Shown: positions 46,354-54,660 of the stretch, piece after piece
Layout of the letters: each line of letters starts with the position of its first letter
Position numbering within the stretch: the stretch's first letter is position 1
Assembly (NCBI RefSeq): GCF_014960965.1
Contig: NZ_CP063169.1
Location: 405,581-469,580 of the forward strand
Direction: 5' to 3'
From: Ruania alkalisoli
Lineage (GTDB): Bacteria > Actinomycetota > Actinomycetes > Actinomycetales > Beutenbergiaceae
Length of the DNA stretch: 64,000 bases
Notes under the pieces: model-generated
What the model saw: only the letters and a program-made list of their open reading frames with translations
Database searches by the model: none
What the model was told of the DNA's origin: nothing
Translations under genes and position numbers: made by a program

Positions 46354-47865
46354 CTACTGGTGGGGCAGTGCGTGCCGCGCACCCGGGTCGGGGGCGGTCT
46401 CTGCTGCGGTGTCTCGCACAGGGGCGTCGGAGGCACCTCGTCGGACGGTGAGCTCCTTGAGGACGTTGCGGCCCCAGTGCTGGTAGGGGGTGAGGTGCGG
46501 CCAGGGGACTCCCAGAGCGGGGCCCGTGGCGAAGGCCCGATCGGCACGATCGGCCAGGTCGTGGATCCAGGCGGCACCAGAGCCGACGGCGTCGGCCACC
46601 TCTCCCGGATCGGTCACCGTGTCGAAGGCGTGCAGCACGAGACCGTCCTGGATCTCCACCTTGTGGCGGCCGTCACTGATCATCTGCCTGTCCTCGACCT
46701 GGGAGAGGACGACATCGCGGTGCCGATCGGGTGACTCCTCGCGCAGCAGTGGCAGCAACGAGCGCCCTTGGTGCCCGTCGAGGGACGTGCCGGCGATGTC
46801 GAGGATGGTGGCGGAGACGTCGATCAGCTCGACCAGGCTGTCGCGGACCATGCCGCGCGCATAGCCGGACCCGTCCGGCGGCCGGACGATCAGTGGAACG
46901 CGCACGGCCGGGTCGAAGAACTGCGCCTTGCCGACGAGCTTGTGGTCACCGAGCATCTCCCCGTGATCGCTGCAGAAGATCACCCAGGTGTCCGAGAGCA
47001 GGTCCCGGTCGCGGAGCACCTGCATGAGCCTGCCGACCCAGGCGTCGATGTAGGTCACGTTGGCCAGGTACATCGCCCGCATGCGCTGGATCTGCTCGGG
47101 TGTGGCGTCGGGTACGTCCTTGCTCGCCACGCTCGGCCCGACGGGGTACTGGTAGTCCAACGGCCCGAGCGGCATGTCCGCCGGGTCGTACAGGCTCGCG
47201 TAGGGCTCCGGCGGATCGAACGGGTCGTGCGGTCCGGGTGGTCCGACCCAGCAGAAGAACGGTTCGGTCTCGACGGCGGACAACCAGTCGGCCGCGCCAC
47301 GCATCACCCAGCCGTCGATGTGGTCCTCCTCGTCGAGGATGGACGGGCGTGCTTCGTACGGCCCGTCCTCGACGCGGGTGAGCAGGTCGTCGAGGTAGCC
47401 CTCGAGCAGACCCTTCGAGCGCAAGTGCTCGGTGTAGGGGCTGGCGCGCACGTTGCCCCGGCTCATCTTGCCGGTGGTCTCCAACGGCTCGTCGAAGCCC
47501 ATCCGGCGCAGGATCGGGTCGGCGGCGAGCAGCTCGACGTCGTGGAACCAGGTGAAGTGGAGCTTGCCGACGTTCGCCGTGCGATACCCCTCGTCTTGCA
47601 ACGAGCGCACGAATGAGGGCGCCTCCGGCCAGAGGGAATGGTCGTTGTCCTGGCAGCCGTGCTGATGGACGTACCGGCCGGTCAGCAGGCTGGCCCGGGA
47701 CGGGACGCACAGCGGGCTCTGCACGTAGGTCCGGCGGAACCACACGCCGTCGTCGGCCAGGCGATCTAAGTTCGGAGTCTGAACAGGGAAGGTTCCTGCG
47801 TGCGCCAAGGCGTCCCAGCGTTGCTGGTCGGTCATCACGAGCAGGACGTTCGGCCGGCCGGTCAT
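46354..47865 (-). CDS. Sulfatase (S1 type) of the ROK/PL8 operon
   Basis: A 503-aa type I sulfatase without signal peptide, so it probably acts in the cytoplasm on imported material. The metal-binding start is PNVLLVMTDQQRWDAL. The formylglycine motif is CVPSRASLLTGRY, where the Cys must be converted to formylglycine by a maturation enzyme not found in this window. Other metal ligands are in VIFCSDHGEMLGDH and GKLHF. It removes a sulfate ester, sugar and position unknown. Its start overlaps the ROK gene stop by 4 nt, and tctC follows closely. Confidence 0.9.
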   Translation of the reverse strand: MTGRPNVLLVMTDQQRWDALAHAGTFPVQTPNLDRLADDGVWFRRTYVQSPLCVPSRASLLTGRYVHQHGCQDNDHSLWPEAPSFVRSLQDEGYRTANVGKLHFTWFHDVELLAADPILRRMGFDEPLETTGKMSRGNVRASPYTEHLRSKGLLEGYLDDLLTRVEDGPYEARPSILDEEDHIDGWVMRGAADWLSAVETEPFFCWVGPPGPHDPFDPPEPYASLYDPADMPLGPLDYQYPVGPSVASKDVPDATPEQIQRMRAMYLANVTYIDAWVGRLMQVLRDRDLLSDTWVIFCSDHGEMLGDHKLVGKAQFFDPAVRVPLIVRPPDGSGYARGMVRDSLVELIDVSATILDIAGTSLDGHQGRSLLPLLREESPDRHRDVVLSQVEDRQMISDGRHKVEIQDGLVLHAFDTVTDPGEVADAVGSGAAWIHDLADRADRAFATGPALGVPWPHLTPYQHWGRNVLKELTVRRGASDAPVRDTAAETAPDPGARHALPHQ

Positions 47866-49052
47866 GAGCTCGCCCCGATCGATTCCGGCTCCTGCAACAT
47901 CAACGCCACCCCTCCCATGGCTCCGGCACGGTCGCCGAGGTCACCCCACCCGATCGAGAGGGCCTGTGTGGCGATCGGTAGGGCATGATCGGTGACAGCC
48001 GTGCGTAGCGGTCCCATCACGAGGTCACCCGCGGCGGTCAGATCGCCGCCGACGATGATGCTCTCGGGGTTCAGCAGGTTGCAGACACCAGCCAAGCTGC
48101 GCCCGAGCATCGTGGCCGCGTCTGCCAGTGCACGGCGGCACGGTCGATCTCCGTCCGCGGCGCGCTCGGCGACGCCTTCGAAGGATGCGTCCGGGTGGTG
48201 CGGTCGGACCGCCTCGAGAATCGCCGGCGTCGCGGCGTAGAGCTCCAGGCAGCCACGACTGCCGCAGGAGCAGAGTGGCCCGTCGGGAACCGCGCACGTA
48301 TGCCCGAGCGCCCCCGTGGCGCCGAGCGCGCCACGGCACATCTGCCCGTCGATCACTAGACCGGCGCTCAGGCCTGCGGATACCTTGACGTAGACGACGT
48401 GCCGACTGCCTCGCGCCGCGCCCCACACCGCCTCGGCAAGTGCGCCGAGGTGGGCAGTGTTGTCCTGCCGAACCGGCACCCCGAGCCGCTCGGCGAGCTG
48501 TGCCGACGGCCGCGCGCCGGCCCACTCCAACGACTTGCTCGACGTCCCGATCTCACCAGTAGTCCAGTCGACCGGGCCGGGGATCCCGAGACCAACGCCG
48601 GCGAGCGGTCGGCCGGTGACACCAGCATCGGCGCGCATCTCGTCGATGAGCTCGACCCCCACGTCGAGGCGGCCCATCCACCCCAGCTGCGGAGCGAGTG
48701 CGCGTGTCCCATCGGCCAGGACCTGGTGGCTGAGGTCCGCGATCACGCCGGTGACGCTGCCGGCGCTGAAGTCGAGGCCGACGATCACGCCGGCTTCGGG
48801 ATTCAGCGTGAGGGCAGCGCGCTTGGCGGTCGGACCGCCATTCGCGGGCTCACTCCCGGCGCCTTCCACCACCACGCCGCCTGCCAACAGTTCGTTCACG
48901 ATCGTCGTCACGGTGGCGCGGGAGACACCTGCACGGCGTGCGAGCTCGGCGCGGTGCAAGGCGCCATGCTCGCGCAAGAGGGCGATCAACCGTTCCCGAT
49001 TGCTCTCCCGCAGCGACTGGAGCGATCCTCCGACATGATCCGTCATGAACAT
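47862..49052 (-). CDS. ROK family transcriptional regulator
   Basis: A 396-aa repressor-type protein. The N-terminal winged helix includes LIALLREHGALHRAELARRAGVSRATVTTIVNELLAGG. The ROK sugar-binding domain has IVGLDFSAGSVTGVIADL, a VGLGIPGPVDWTTGEI loop and the Cys-rich zinc motif GPLCSCGSRGCLELYA. It should respond to a sugar or sugar phosphate released by the pathway. First gene of the minus-strand operon, so it is presumably autoregulated through the inverted repeat at its promoter. ATG 49046, two codons later, is an alternative start; neither has a clear ribosome-binding site. Confidence 0.9.
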   Translation of the reverse strand: MFMTDHVGGSLQSLRESNRERLIALLREHGALHRAELARRAGVSRATVTTIVNELLAGGVVVEGAGSEPANGGPTAKRAALTLNPEAGVIVGLDFSAGSVTGVIADLSHQVLADGTRALAPQLGWMGRLDVGVELIDEMRADAGVTGRPLAGVGLGIPGPVDWTTGEIGTSSKSLEWAGARPSAQLAERLGVPVRQDNTAHLGALAEAVWGAARGSRHVVYVKVSAGLSAGLVIDGQMCRGALGATGALGHTCAVPDGPLCSCGSRGCLELYAATPAILEAVRPHHPDASFEGVAERAADGDRPCRRALADAATMLGRSLAGVCNLLNPESIIVGGDLTAAGDLVMGPLRTAVTDHALPIATQALSIGWGDLGDRAGAMGGVALMLQEPESIGASS

Positions 49053-49067
49053 AAGTGTGGATCTGAA

Positions 49068-49122
49068 AGTCTTCGTATGTCAATAGTCTAAACATTATAG
49101 AAGACTGGCGATCGTGGGCGAA
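49068..49122 (-). promoter_or_regulatory. Promoter and inverted repeat upstream of the ROK-sulfatase-TTT-lyase operon
   Basis: On the minus strand -10 TATAAT (49099-49094) lies 17 bp after a weak -35 TTCGCC (49122-49117), giving a start near 49087. Inverted arms AGTCTTC (49068-49074) and GAAGACT (49100-49106) flank the -10 and start site, where a repressor would block transcription. The AT-rich patch is conspicuous against the surrounding GC-rich DNA. Binding of the ROK protein here is inference. Confidence 0.5.
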
Positions 49123-49193
49123 GGCGAAACCGTGGCACACCAGCGGGGCCACCGCGGGCACAGCCGGTTCCGCTCGTCCAAGGCCGGAGGGAG

Positions 49194-50204
49194 CTATCGA
49201 CCTCGTCGGTTGCTGGATCCGCGCACGACGAGTTCGGGTGTCATCACGACCTCCTGATGATCGTGGTCACCGCTTCCGTCGATCTCCGCCAGCAGCAGCT
49301 CGGCCCCGCGGCGGCCCAGCTCGTACCGTGGCTGTCGGACCGAGCTGAGCGGAACGGCCGACCCAGCGGCGAATTCGATGTCGTCATAGCCCACCAGCGC
49401 GAGCTCATCCGGGACGGCCACGCCTGCGGCGAACATCGCTTGCAGCATCCCGAGGGCGAGGAGGTCGTTCGCGCAGATCACCGCCTGTGGACGTTCGGGC
49501 GCACCGAGAAGACGCTCGCCCGCGTCCCGCCCGGCCGCAAGGGTGAGGTCCGGGCACGCCATACTGGCCAGGTTCCCGGCAGGAACCCCGGCCGCCTCGA
49601 GCGCGGCGACGATCCCTTCCCGGCGCGCTCGCACCTGGCCGATCTCGAGCGGGCCGTGCACGTACATCAGGCGTTCGTGGCCCTGATTGAGCAGGTGCCG
49701 GGCGGCAAGGTTCCCTCCGGTCACATCGTCGACGGAGACCGAGCACCGATCGATCGGACCTGCGCTGCTTCCGAGGAAGACGGCTGGGAGGTCGTCGCTG
49801 ATGAGTTCTCGCAACGCCGGATTGTCCGCGTCGATCGGCGAGATCAGCAGCCCCTGCACCTGTTGCTCCGCCAGCATCCGGAGGTTGGCTTCCTCCCGGT
49901 CGTGCTGGCCGTTGCTGTTGCAGAGGATGACTGACATCCCGGCGCGGCTGAGGGTGTCCTCGACCCCGCGCATCACGTCGGTGAAGTACGGGTTCGCCAC
50001 GTTCAGGACCACCAGGCCCACTGTTCGCGTGCGGCCCACACGCAGCTGGCGGGCGGCATTGTTGCGGACGTAGCCGAGGCGATTGATCGCCTCGAGCACG
50101 CGCACCCGGTTGTCCTCGGAGACGTAGTCGGGCCGGTTCAGGACGTTCGACACCGTACCGACCGAGACGCCGGCACTGCGCGCGACCTCCTTCATACTGA
50201 CCAC
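49194..50204 (-). CDS. LacI family transcriptional regulator
   Basis: A 336-aa repressor. The GTG at 50204 has GGAAGGG 8 nt upstream; ATG 50195, three codons later, is the alternative start. The N-terminal helix-turn-helix and hinge are MKEVARSAGVSVGTVSNVLNRP and RVLEAINRLGYVRNNAARQLRVGRT. The periplasmic-binding-like domain follows (VGLVVLNVANPYFTDVMRGVEDTL, ICANDLLALGMLQAMFAAGVAVPDELALVGYDDIEFA). It lies 129 nt downstream of the beta-helix gene on the same strand, and next to two palindromes with the central TGAAT-sG-ATTCA typical of LacI operators. It most likely controls the ABC importer operon and the beta-helix gene. Confidence 0.93.
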   Translation of the reverse strand: MVSMKEVARSAGVSVGTVSNVLNRPDYVSEDNRVRVLEAINRLGYVRNNAARQLRVGRTRTVGLVVLNVANPYFTDVMRGVEDTLSRAGMSVILCNSNGQHDREEANLRMLAEQQVQGLLISPIDADNPALRELISDDLPAVFLGSSAGPIDRCSVSVDDVTGGNLAARHLLNQGHERLMYVHGPLEIGQVRARREGIVAALEAAGVPAGNLASMACPDLTLAAGRDAGERLLGAPERPQAVICANDLLALGMLQAMFAAGVAVPDELALVGYDDIEFAAGSAVPLSSVRQPRYELGRRGAELLLAEIDGSGDHDHQEVVMTPELVVRGSSNRRGR

Positions 50205-50333
50205 GACGACGTCCCTTCCGGTACCGCTCTCGAACTCGTCCGGGATGCCTGAGCAGTCCCGTAGGGGACCATCATGCCCGGTGGGTGTGCCGACGCGGGC
50301 ACGCGTCGGCACACCGCCATGAGGACACGGTTG

Positions 50334-52121
50334 TCATCCGTTGACGGTCTCGACGGACAGGCTCGTCCGTCCACTCTCGTCGAGGGTAAGGGCGTCACCG
50401 CTGGTCTGCCGCACCCGTGCCTGGATGATGTCGCCGCCGGAGACCGGGACGATGGCTGTGTGCACGGTCTGCATGTCGACGTCGCCGGACCCGGGTGTGT
50501 TCGCGACGCCCTTGTCCTGCACACAGCTCCCCGCGGTGACCGGTTCGGAGTTGCGCAGGATCTGCAGTTCGCGCACTCCGCTCGGGGAAGACTCCCACCC
50601 CACAGAAGCGATCACCTTCACGTAGCGCACACCCTGCCCGGCGGGGATGGTGATCGAGTCGGGTTCGGAGCTGTTCCAGAACCCTGCCGTGTCCAGTTCC
50701 GTCCCGTGCCACTGCACCGTGGTCCACTCCGCATCCGGCACCTGTTGGGACTGCTCAGCCAGGGCAGTGACGGCGCGGAGCTCGTCGGAGGAGAAGGCCA
50801 CAGCTCCGGCAGGGTCGTCGAGAATCGTCGCCACCAGCGGGGTGCCGTTGTAGGGGTCGGGTTCGGTGTGGAACATGTTCCCGGTGACGTTCACCCGGGT
50901 GGCGTTCGGCGCCACCGAGATCGCGGTTCCGGGGGAAGTGAAGTGGTTCCCGGAGATCAGCAGGTGCGAGGGATCGCCGGTCACATCGTTCTGCTGGTCG
51001 GCGATGCGCACGCCGGTGCGGTTGAGGTTGAACGGCTGCCGGAAGATGTTGTGAGAGATGGTGCCCAACCAGCCCGACTCCACCAGGATGTCGGTGTACT
51101 CCGGCGCCGTCTCGGGGGTGAAGTCGTCGCCTGGCAGGGAGTTGTAGAGCAGGCAGTTCGTGATTGTGAACTGTGCGCGGTTGATGTGGATGCCGATGTC
51201 GCGCCCGTTCGCGTGGCAGCGCTCGATCGCCGTCCCAGGTTCGAGGCTGTTCGGGGTCCGAACTTCGAACCCGACGCGCACGCCCACCGCGGAGCAGTTG
51301 TAGAACCAGCCCCCTTCAGGAGCAGGATTCGCACGCTCGGTGACGAGGTGGTAGCCGGTGAAAGCGGACCAGACGTAGCAGTTCTCCACCACCGGCGCGT
51401 AGCACTCGTCGATGAAGATCCCGCATGTGGCGGCGTACAGCAGTGAGTCGTCGGTCCGGTCCCGGTTGACGCCGCCTGCGAACGGCCCGGCGAAGATCAC
51501 GTTCGTGACCAGCGGGTTGACCTGGCTGATGGCGCGCAGCCCGTAGTCGAAGTAGTCGTTGTCGAGAGCGACGCCGCGCATCTCCACGTTCCGGACGGTC
51601 ATCGTGCGGTTGTGACGGTCACCGATCGGGCGAATCGCCTCCAGGGCGGTGCCGCCACCGGCGCGCATCGCAAAGAAGGACAGGTCCGTCACGGTCACCT
51701 GGCCCCGACGCCCGGTCTCGATCGACAGGACGCCGTCGGGGTTGTCGGAGAACAAGTTGGACACACCCTGCCCGGCCCCGACGATGCTCACGTTCAGTCG
51801 TCCCGCCGTCACGGTTACACGATGGTCGAAGAGGTAGTTCCCGGGCGGGACGTACAGGCACCCCTCCTCGGCGGCCACGATCGCGTCCAATGCCTGCTGG
51901 AAGGCAGCGCTGTCGTCCGTGACGCCGTCGCCTACGGCTCCATGGTCGCAGACGTTGATCATCCCTGTGGTCGACGTGCTCGCGCTCGACGGTGGGGGTG
52001 TGGCGTGGGCACGGCTACCGACGAGGCTCACGCCAGCGACGGCCGACGCCCCGACGGCGGTGAGGAAGGCTCCCCGGCTGACGGGTGCGGGGGCTGGAGA
52101 TGCGGAGGTGGTCCTGCTCAT
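50334..52121 (-). CDS. Secreted pectate-lyase-like right-handed beta-helix protein
   Basis: A 595-aa exported protein (SRGAFLTAVGASAVAGVSLVG then AHA) with ribosome-binding site AAAGGTG. The start of the mature domain, INVCDHGAVGDGVTDDSAAFQQALDAI, is the signature of the Pectate_lyase_3/GH28-like superfamily. Repeated coils follow (TVTDLSFFAMRAGGG, TVRNVEMRGVALDNDYFDYG, VTNVIFAGPF, VENCYVWSAFTGYHL, ITNCLLYNSLPG). A C-terminal beta-sandwich of about 130 residues completes it. It is a probable polysaccharide lyase or hydrolase whose substrate is unknown. It is expressed divergently from the ABC importer, with a palindrome on its own -10 region. Confidence 0.78.
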   Translation of the reverse strand: MSRTTSASPAPAPVSRGAFLTAVGASAVAGVSLVGSRAHATPPPSSASTSTTGMINVCDHGAVGDGVTDDSAAFQQALDAIVAAEEGCLYVPPGNYLFDHRVTVTAGRLNVSIVGAGQGVSNLFSDNPDGVLSIETGRRGQVTVTDLSFFAMRAGGGTALEAIRPIGDRHNRTMTVRNVEMRGVALDNDYFDYGLRAISQVNPLVTNVIFAGPFAGGVNRDRTDDSLLYAATCGIFIDECYAPVVENCYVWSAFTGYHLVTERANPAPEGGWFYNCSAVGVRVGFEVRTPNSLEPGTAIERCHANGRDIGIHINRAQFTITNCLLYNSLPGDDFTPETAPEYTDILVESGWLGTISHNIFRQPFNLNRTGVRIADQQNDVTGDPSHLLISGNHFTSPGTAISVAPNATRVNVTGNMFHTEPDPYNGTPLVATILDDPAGAVAFSSDELRAVTALAEQSQQVPDAEWTTVQWHGTELDTAGFWNSSEPDSITIPAGQGVRYVKVIASVGWESSPSGVRELQILRNSEPVTAGSCVQDKGVANTPGSGDVDMQTVHTAIVPVSGGDIIQARVRQTSGDALTLDESGRTSLSVETVNG

Positions 52122-52144
52122 GGGTTCACCTTTCGTCGATGAAA

Positions 52145-52196
52145 GTTGAGATGAATGGATTCATCTCAACCTAAGGGTCTTGGTGTCACCTGTCAA
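52145..52196 (-). promoter_or_regulatory. Promoter and LacI-type operator of the beta-helix gene
   Basis: On the minus strand -35 TTGACA (52196-52191) and -10 TAGGTT (52173-52168) are 17 bp apart. A 26-bp palindrome at 52145-52170, arms GTTGAGATGAAT and ATTCATCTCAAC around GG, overlaps the end of the -10 and the expected start site. Its core matches the second palindrome at 52248-52263, so one repressor probably binds both. Confidence 0.75.
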
Positions 52197-52219
52197 CGAT
52201 CTGTTGGTTCAGGTGTGGG

Positions 52220-52263
52220 TTGACGACTGGTTTGGGCCTGATAGGATCATGAATCGATTCATG
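52220..52263 (+). promoter_or_regulatory. Promoter and LacI-type operator of the ABC importer operon
   Basis: On the plus strand -35 TTGACG (52220-52225) and -10 TAGGAT (52242-52247) are 16 bp apart. A perfect 16-bp palindrome CATGAATCGATTCATG (52248-52263), with the central CG of LacI operators, starts directly after the -10 and covers the transcription start. Bound repressor would block initiation. The leader to the first start codon is about 120 nt. Confidence 0.78.
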
Positions 52264-52378
52264 AATGGGCCGTTCCAGACCACCAGTGGCCACCGGGCCC
52301 GGCAATGGAGCACCGATGAGAGCACATGTCATGACTTCACCCACGACCGACGCTCGATCCCAGACACAAGGAGCAACG

Positions 52379-53674
52379 ATGAACCTCGTGAACAGGCGTA
52401 CTTTTCTCACCGGAGCCTCCGTGGTGGCCGGTACCTCGTTCGCCGGCATGCTCACCGCATGCAGCAGCGACGACAACGGCGGCGGCGCGAACGGCGGCGG
52501 CGCCCTCGACCTCCGGATGAGCTGGTGGGGCTCCGACGCCATCAATGGTGCGGTGACCTCGATGGTCGACCTCGCGAACCAGAACGTCGAGGGTGTCGCC
52601 ATCGAGGGCGAGTTCACCGCCTTCGACACCTACTTCGACCGGCTCACCACCCAGGTCGCCTCCGACAACCACCCGGACCTGTTCGAGATGAGCGTGCCGG
52701 GACTGCGCGAGTACGCCGAGAACGGAGCGCTGCTCGAGCTGGACAGCCTGGACTCCCTCGACCTGTCCACCTACTCCGACGCCGCCGTGGACGTCGGCAA
52801 GGTGAACGGCACCCTGTACGGCGTGCCGTGGGGTGTGGCCGCCCAGACGGCGTTCCTCGACGTCGGCTCGTTCGAGTCCGCCGGTGTCGCGATCCCGGAC
52901 GGACGGTGGACCTGGTCGGAGTTCGCCGATGCCATGCAGAACATCTCCGACGCCACGGAGGATGGCTTCTACGGCACCGGTGACCACGGCGGCTATGACA
53001 CCTTCCTGGAGATCTTCGTCCGGCAGCGGGGTGGCACCCTGTTCACGGCGGATGGCCTGGGTTTCACCCCCGACGACCTCTCGGCCTGGCTCACCTACTG
53101 GGAGGAATTGCGCCAGTCTGGTGCCGCGACCCCGGCGGACGTGACGGCCGAGGGTGGGCTCGGGCTGAACGACTCCCCGATGATCCGAGGCTTGGCCGCC
53201 GTCCGCTTCGCCGGTATCAACATTCTGGACGCGGTGCACAACCTCAACGACGGCCCGGCAGACTTCACCAGCTTCCCCGTGGCTGAGGACGGCACGACCG
53301 GCCAGTATCCCCGGCCGGCGGTGTACTTCTGCGCCTCCTCCGCCACCGAGGACCCGGAAAAGGTCGGCGAGGTGATGAACTACATCCTGAACGACCCGGA
53401 GGCACGCGAGCCCCTCGGCCTGCTGCTCGGGGTCCCGGCCTCGTCCACTGTGGCGGACGAACTCTCCGCGGCCGGGGACGAGAACACCGCACGCGTGATC
53501 GAGTACACCGCGAGCGAGACCGAGGGCGCCGTGGCACCCGAGCCGGCACCGGTCGGTGCGAACACCGTGCGCGACTTGCTCAAGCGGGCCAACGAGGAGG
53601 TCGGCTTCGGCAGCGCCTCCGTGGACCAGGCCGTCGAGCAGTTCTTCTCCGAGGCGGAAGGAGCCTTCGCCTGA
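52379..53674 (+). CDS. ABC sugar transporter, substrate-binding lipoprotein
   Basis: A 431-aa extracellular solute-binding protein of family 1. ATG 52379 follows AAGGAG by 6 nt and opens a Tat/lipoprotein signal (NRRTFLTGASVVAGTSFAGMLTAC). The mature part shows LDLRMSWWGSD at the first strand, VEGEFTAFDTYFDRLTTQVAS and PDLFEMSVPGLREYAENGALLELD, the usual layout of CUT1 oligosaccharide receptors. It captures the ligand for the two permeases that follow. No ATPase gene is present; CUT1 systems in actinobacteria commonly share MsiK encoded elsewhere. Confidence 0.93.
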   Translation: MNLVNRRTFLTGASVVAGTSFAGMLTACSSDDNGGGANGGGALDLRMSWWGSDAINGAVTSMVDLANQNVEGVAIEGEFTAFDTYFDRLTTQVASDNHPDLFEMSVPGLREYAENGALLELDSLDSLDLSTYSDAAVDVGKVNGTLYGVPWGVAAQTAFLDVGSFESAGVAIPDGRWTWSEFADAMQNISDATEDGFYGTGDHGGYDTFLEIFVRQRGGTLFTADGLGFTPDDLSAWLTYWEELRQSGAATPADVTAEGGLGLNDSPMIRGLAAVRFAGINILDAVHNLNDGPADFTSFPVAEDGTTGQYPRPAVYFCASSATEDPEKVGEVMNYILNDPEAREPLGLLLGVPASSTVADELSAAGDENTARVIEYTASETEGAVAPEPAPVGANTVRDLLKRANEEVGFGSASVDQAVEQFFSEAEGAFA

Positions 53675-54660
53675 TGACGACTGCCTCACTCCGGCGTTCG
53701 CCGGCGCGAGGAGGCGGCAGGACTGACCCACCCAGGCCCGGTCGGAAGCGCCGCGGCAAGCCACAGCACGTGGCGCGGATGGCGCACGAGGGTCTGTGGG
53801 GATATGCCTTCCTCGCGCCCTGGTTCCTCGGGCTGCTCGGGCTCACGCTCGGGCCACTGATCGCCTCGCTGTACTTCTCCTTCACCGACTACAACCTCAT
53901 CTCCTCGCCCGAGTGGACCGGCGTGGACAACTACGTGCGGATGTTCACCGAGGATCCCCGGTACTGGCAGTCGGCGAAGGTGACGCTCACCTACGTGCTC
54001 GTCGGGGTTCCACTGGAGCTCGCGATGGCGCTGCTGGTGGCCGTCGTGCTCAACCGCGGGCTGCGGGCGCTGAACCTGTACCGGGCCGTGTTCTATCTCC
54101 CCTCGTTGCTGGGCGGGAGCGTGGCGATCGCGATCCTGTGGCGGCAGTTGTTCGGCGCAGAAGGGCTGGTGAACCAGTTCCTCGGCATCTTCGGGATCGA
54201 GACGCAGAGCTGGGTGGCCTCACCGGACACGGCGCTGGGCACGCTGATCATCCTGAACGTGTGGCAGTTCGGTGCCCCGATGGTGATCTTCCTGGCTGGC
54301 CTGCGGCAGGTCCCGGGTGAGCTGTACGAGGCGGCCTCGGTGGACGGCGCCTCCGTGGTGCGCAAGTTCCTCGCGATCACCCTGCCGCTGCTGACGCCGA
54401 TCATCTTCTTCAACCTGATCCTGCGGATCATCAACGCGTTCCAGGCGTTCACCCCGGCCTACATCGTCAGCGGCGGCACGGGTGGCCCGACCGACTCGAC
54501 CCTGTTCTACACGCTGTACCTCTACCAGCAGGGCTTCGCGAACCTGGACATGGGCTATGCCGCTGCCATGGCGTGGGTGCTGCTGATCGTGATCGGCATC
54601 TTCACCGCGGCCAACTTCCTGTTCAGCCGGTTCTGGGTGTTCTACGGGGATGAGGGATGA
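53674..54660 (+). CDS. ABC sugar transporter permease (MalF-like)
   Basis: A 328-aa membrane protein with six helices. The EAA loop is ELYEAASVDGASVVRKFLAITLPLLTP, which contacts the ATPase. Its ATG shares one base with the stop of the binding-protein gene (TGATG) and its stop overlaps the next permease start by 4 nt. A basic N-terminal tail of about 35 residues precedes the first helix. It forms the import channel with the second permease. Confidence 0.93.
   Translation: MTTASLRRSPARGGGRTDPPRPGRKRRGKPQHVARMAHEGLWGYAFLAPWFLGLLGLTLGPLIASLYFSFTDYNLISSPEWTGVDNYVRMFTEDPRYWQSAKVTLTYVLVGVPLELAMALLVAVVLNRGLRALNLYRAVFYLPSLLGGSVAIAILWRQLFGAEGLVNQFLGIFGIETQSWVASPDTALGTLIILNVWQFGAPMVIFLAGLRQVPGELYEAASVDGASVVRKFLAITLPLLTPIIFFNLILRIINAFQAFTPAYIVSGGTGGPTDSTLFYTLYLYQQGFANLDMGYAAAMAWVLLIVIGIFTAANFLFSRFWVFYGDEG

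Noticed and set aside
52265-52378. Upstream extension of the ABC binding-protein gene to GTG or ATG codons before 52379
   Set aside because: The extension would put the Tat/lipoprotein signal about 38 residues into the protein; AAGGAG directly before 52379 decides for the shorter form.
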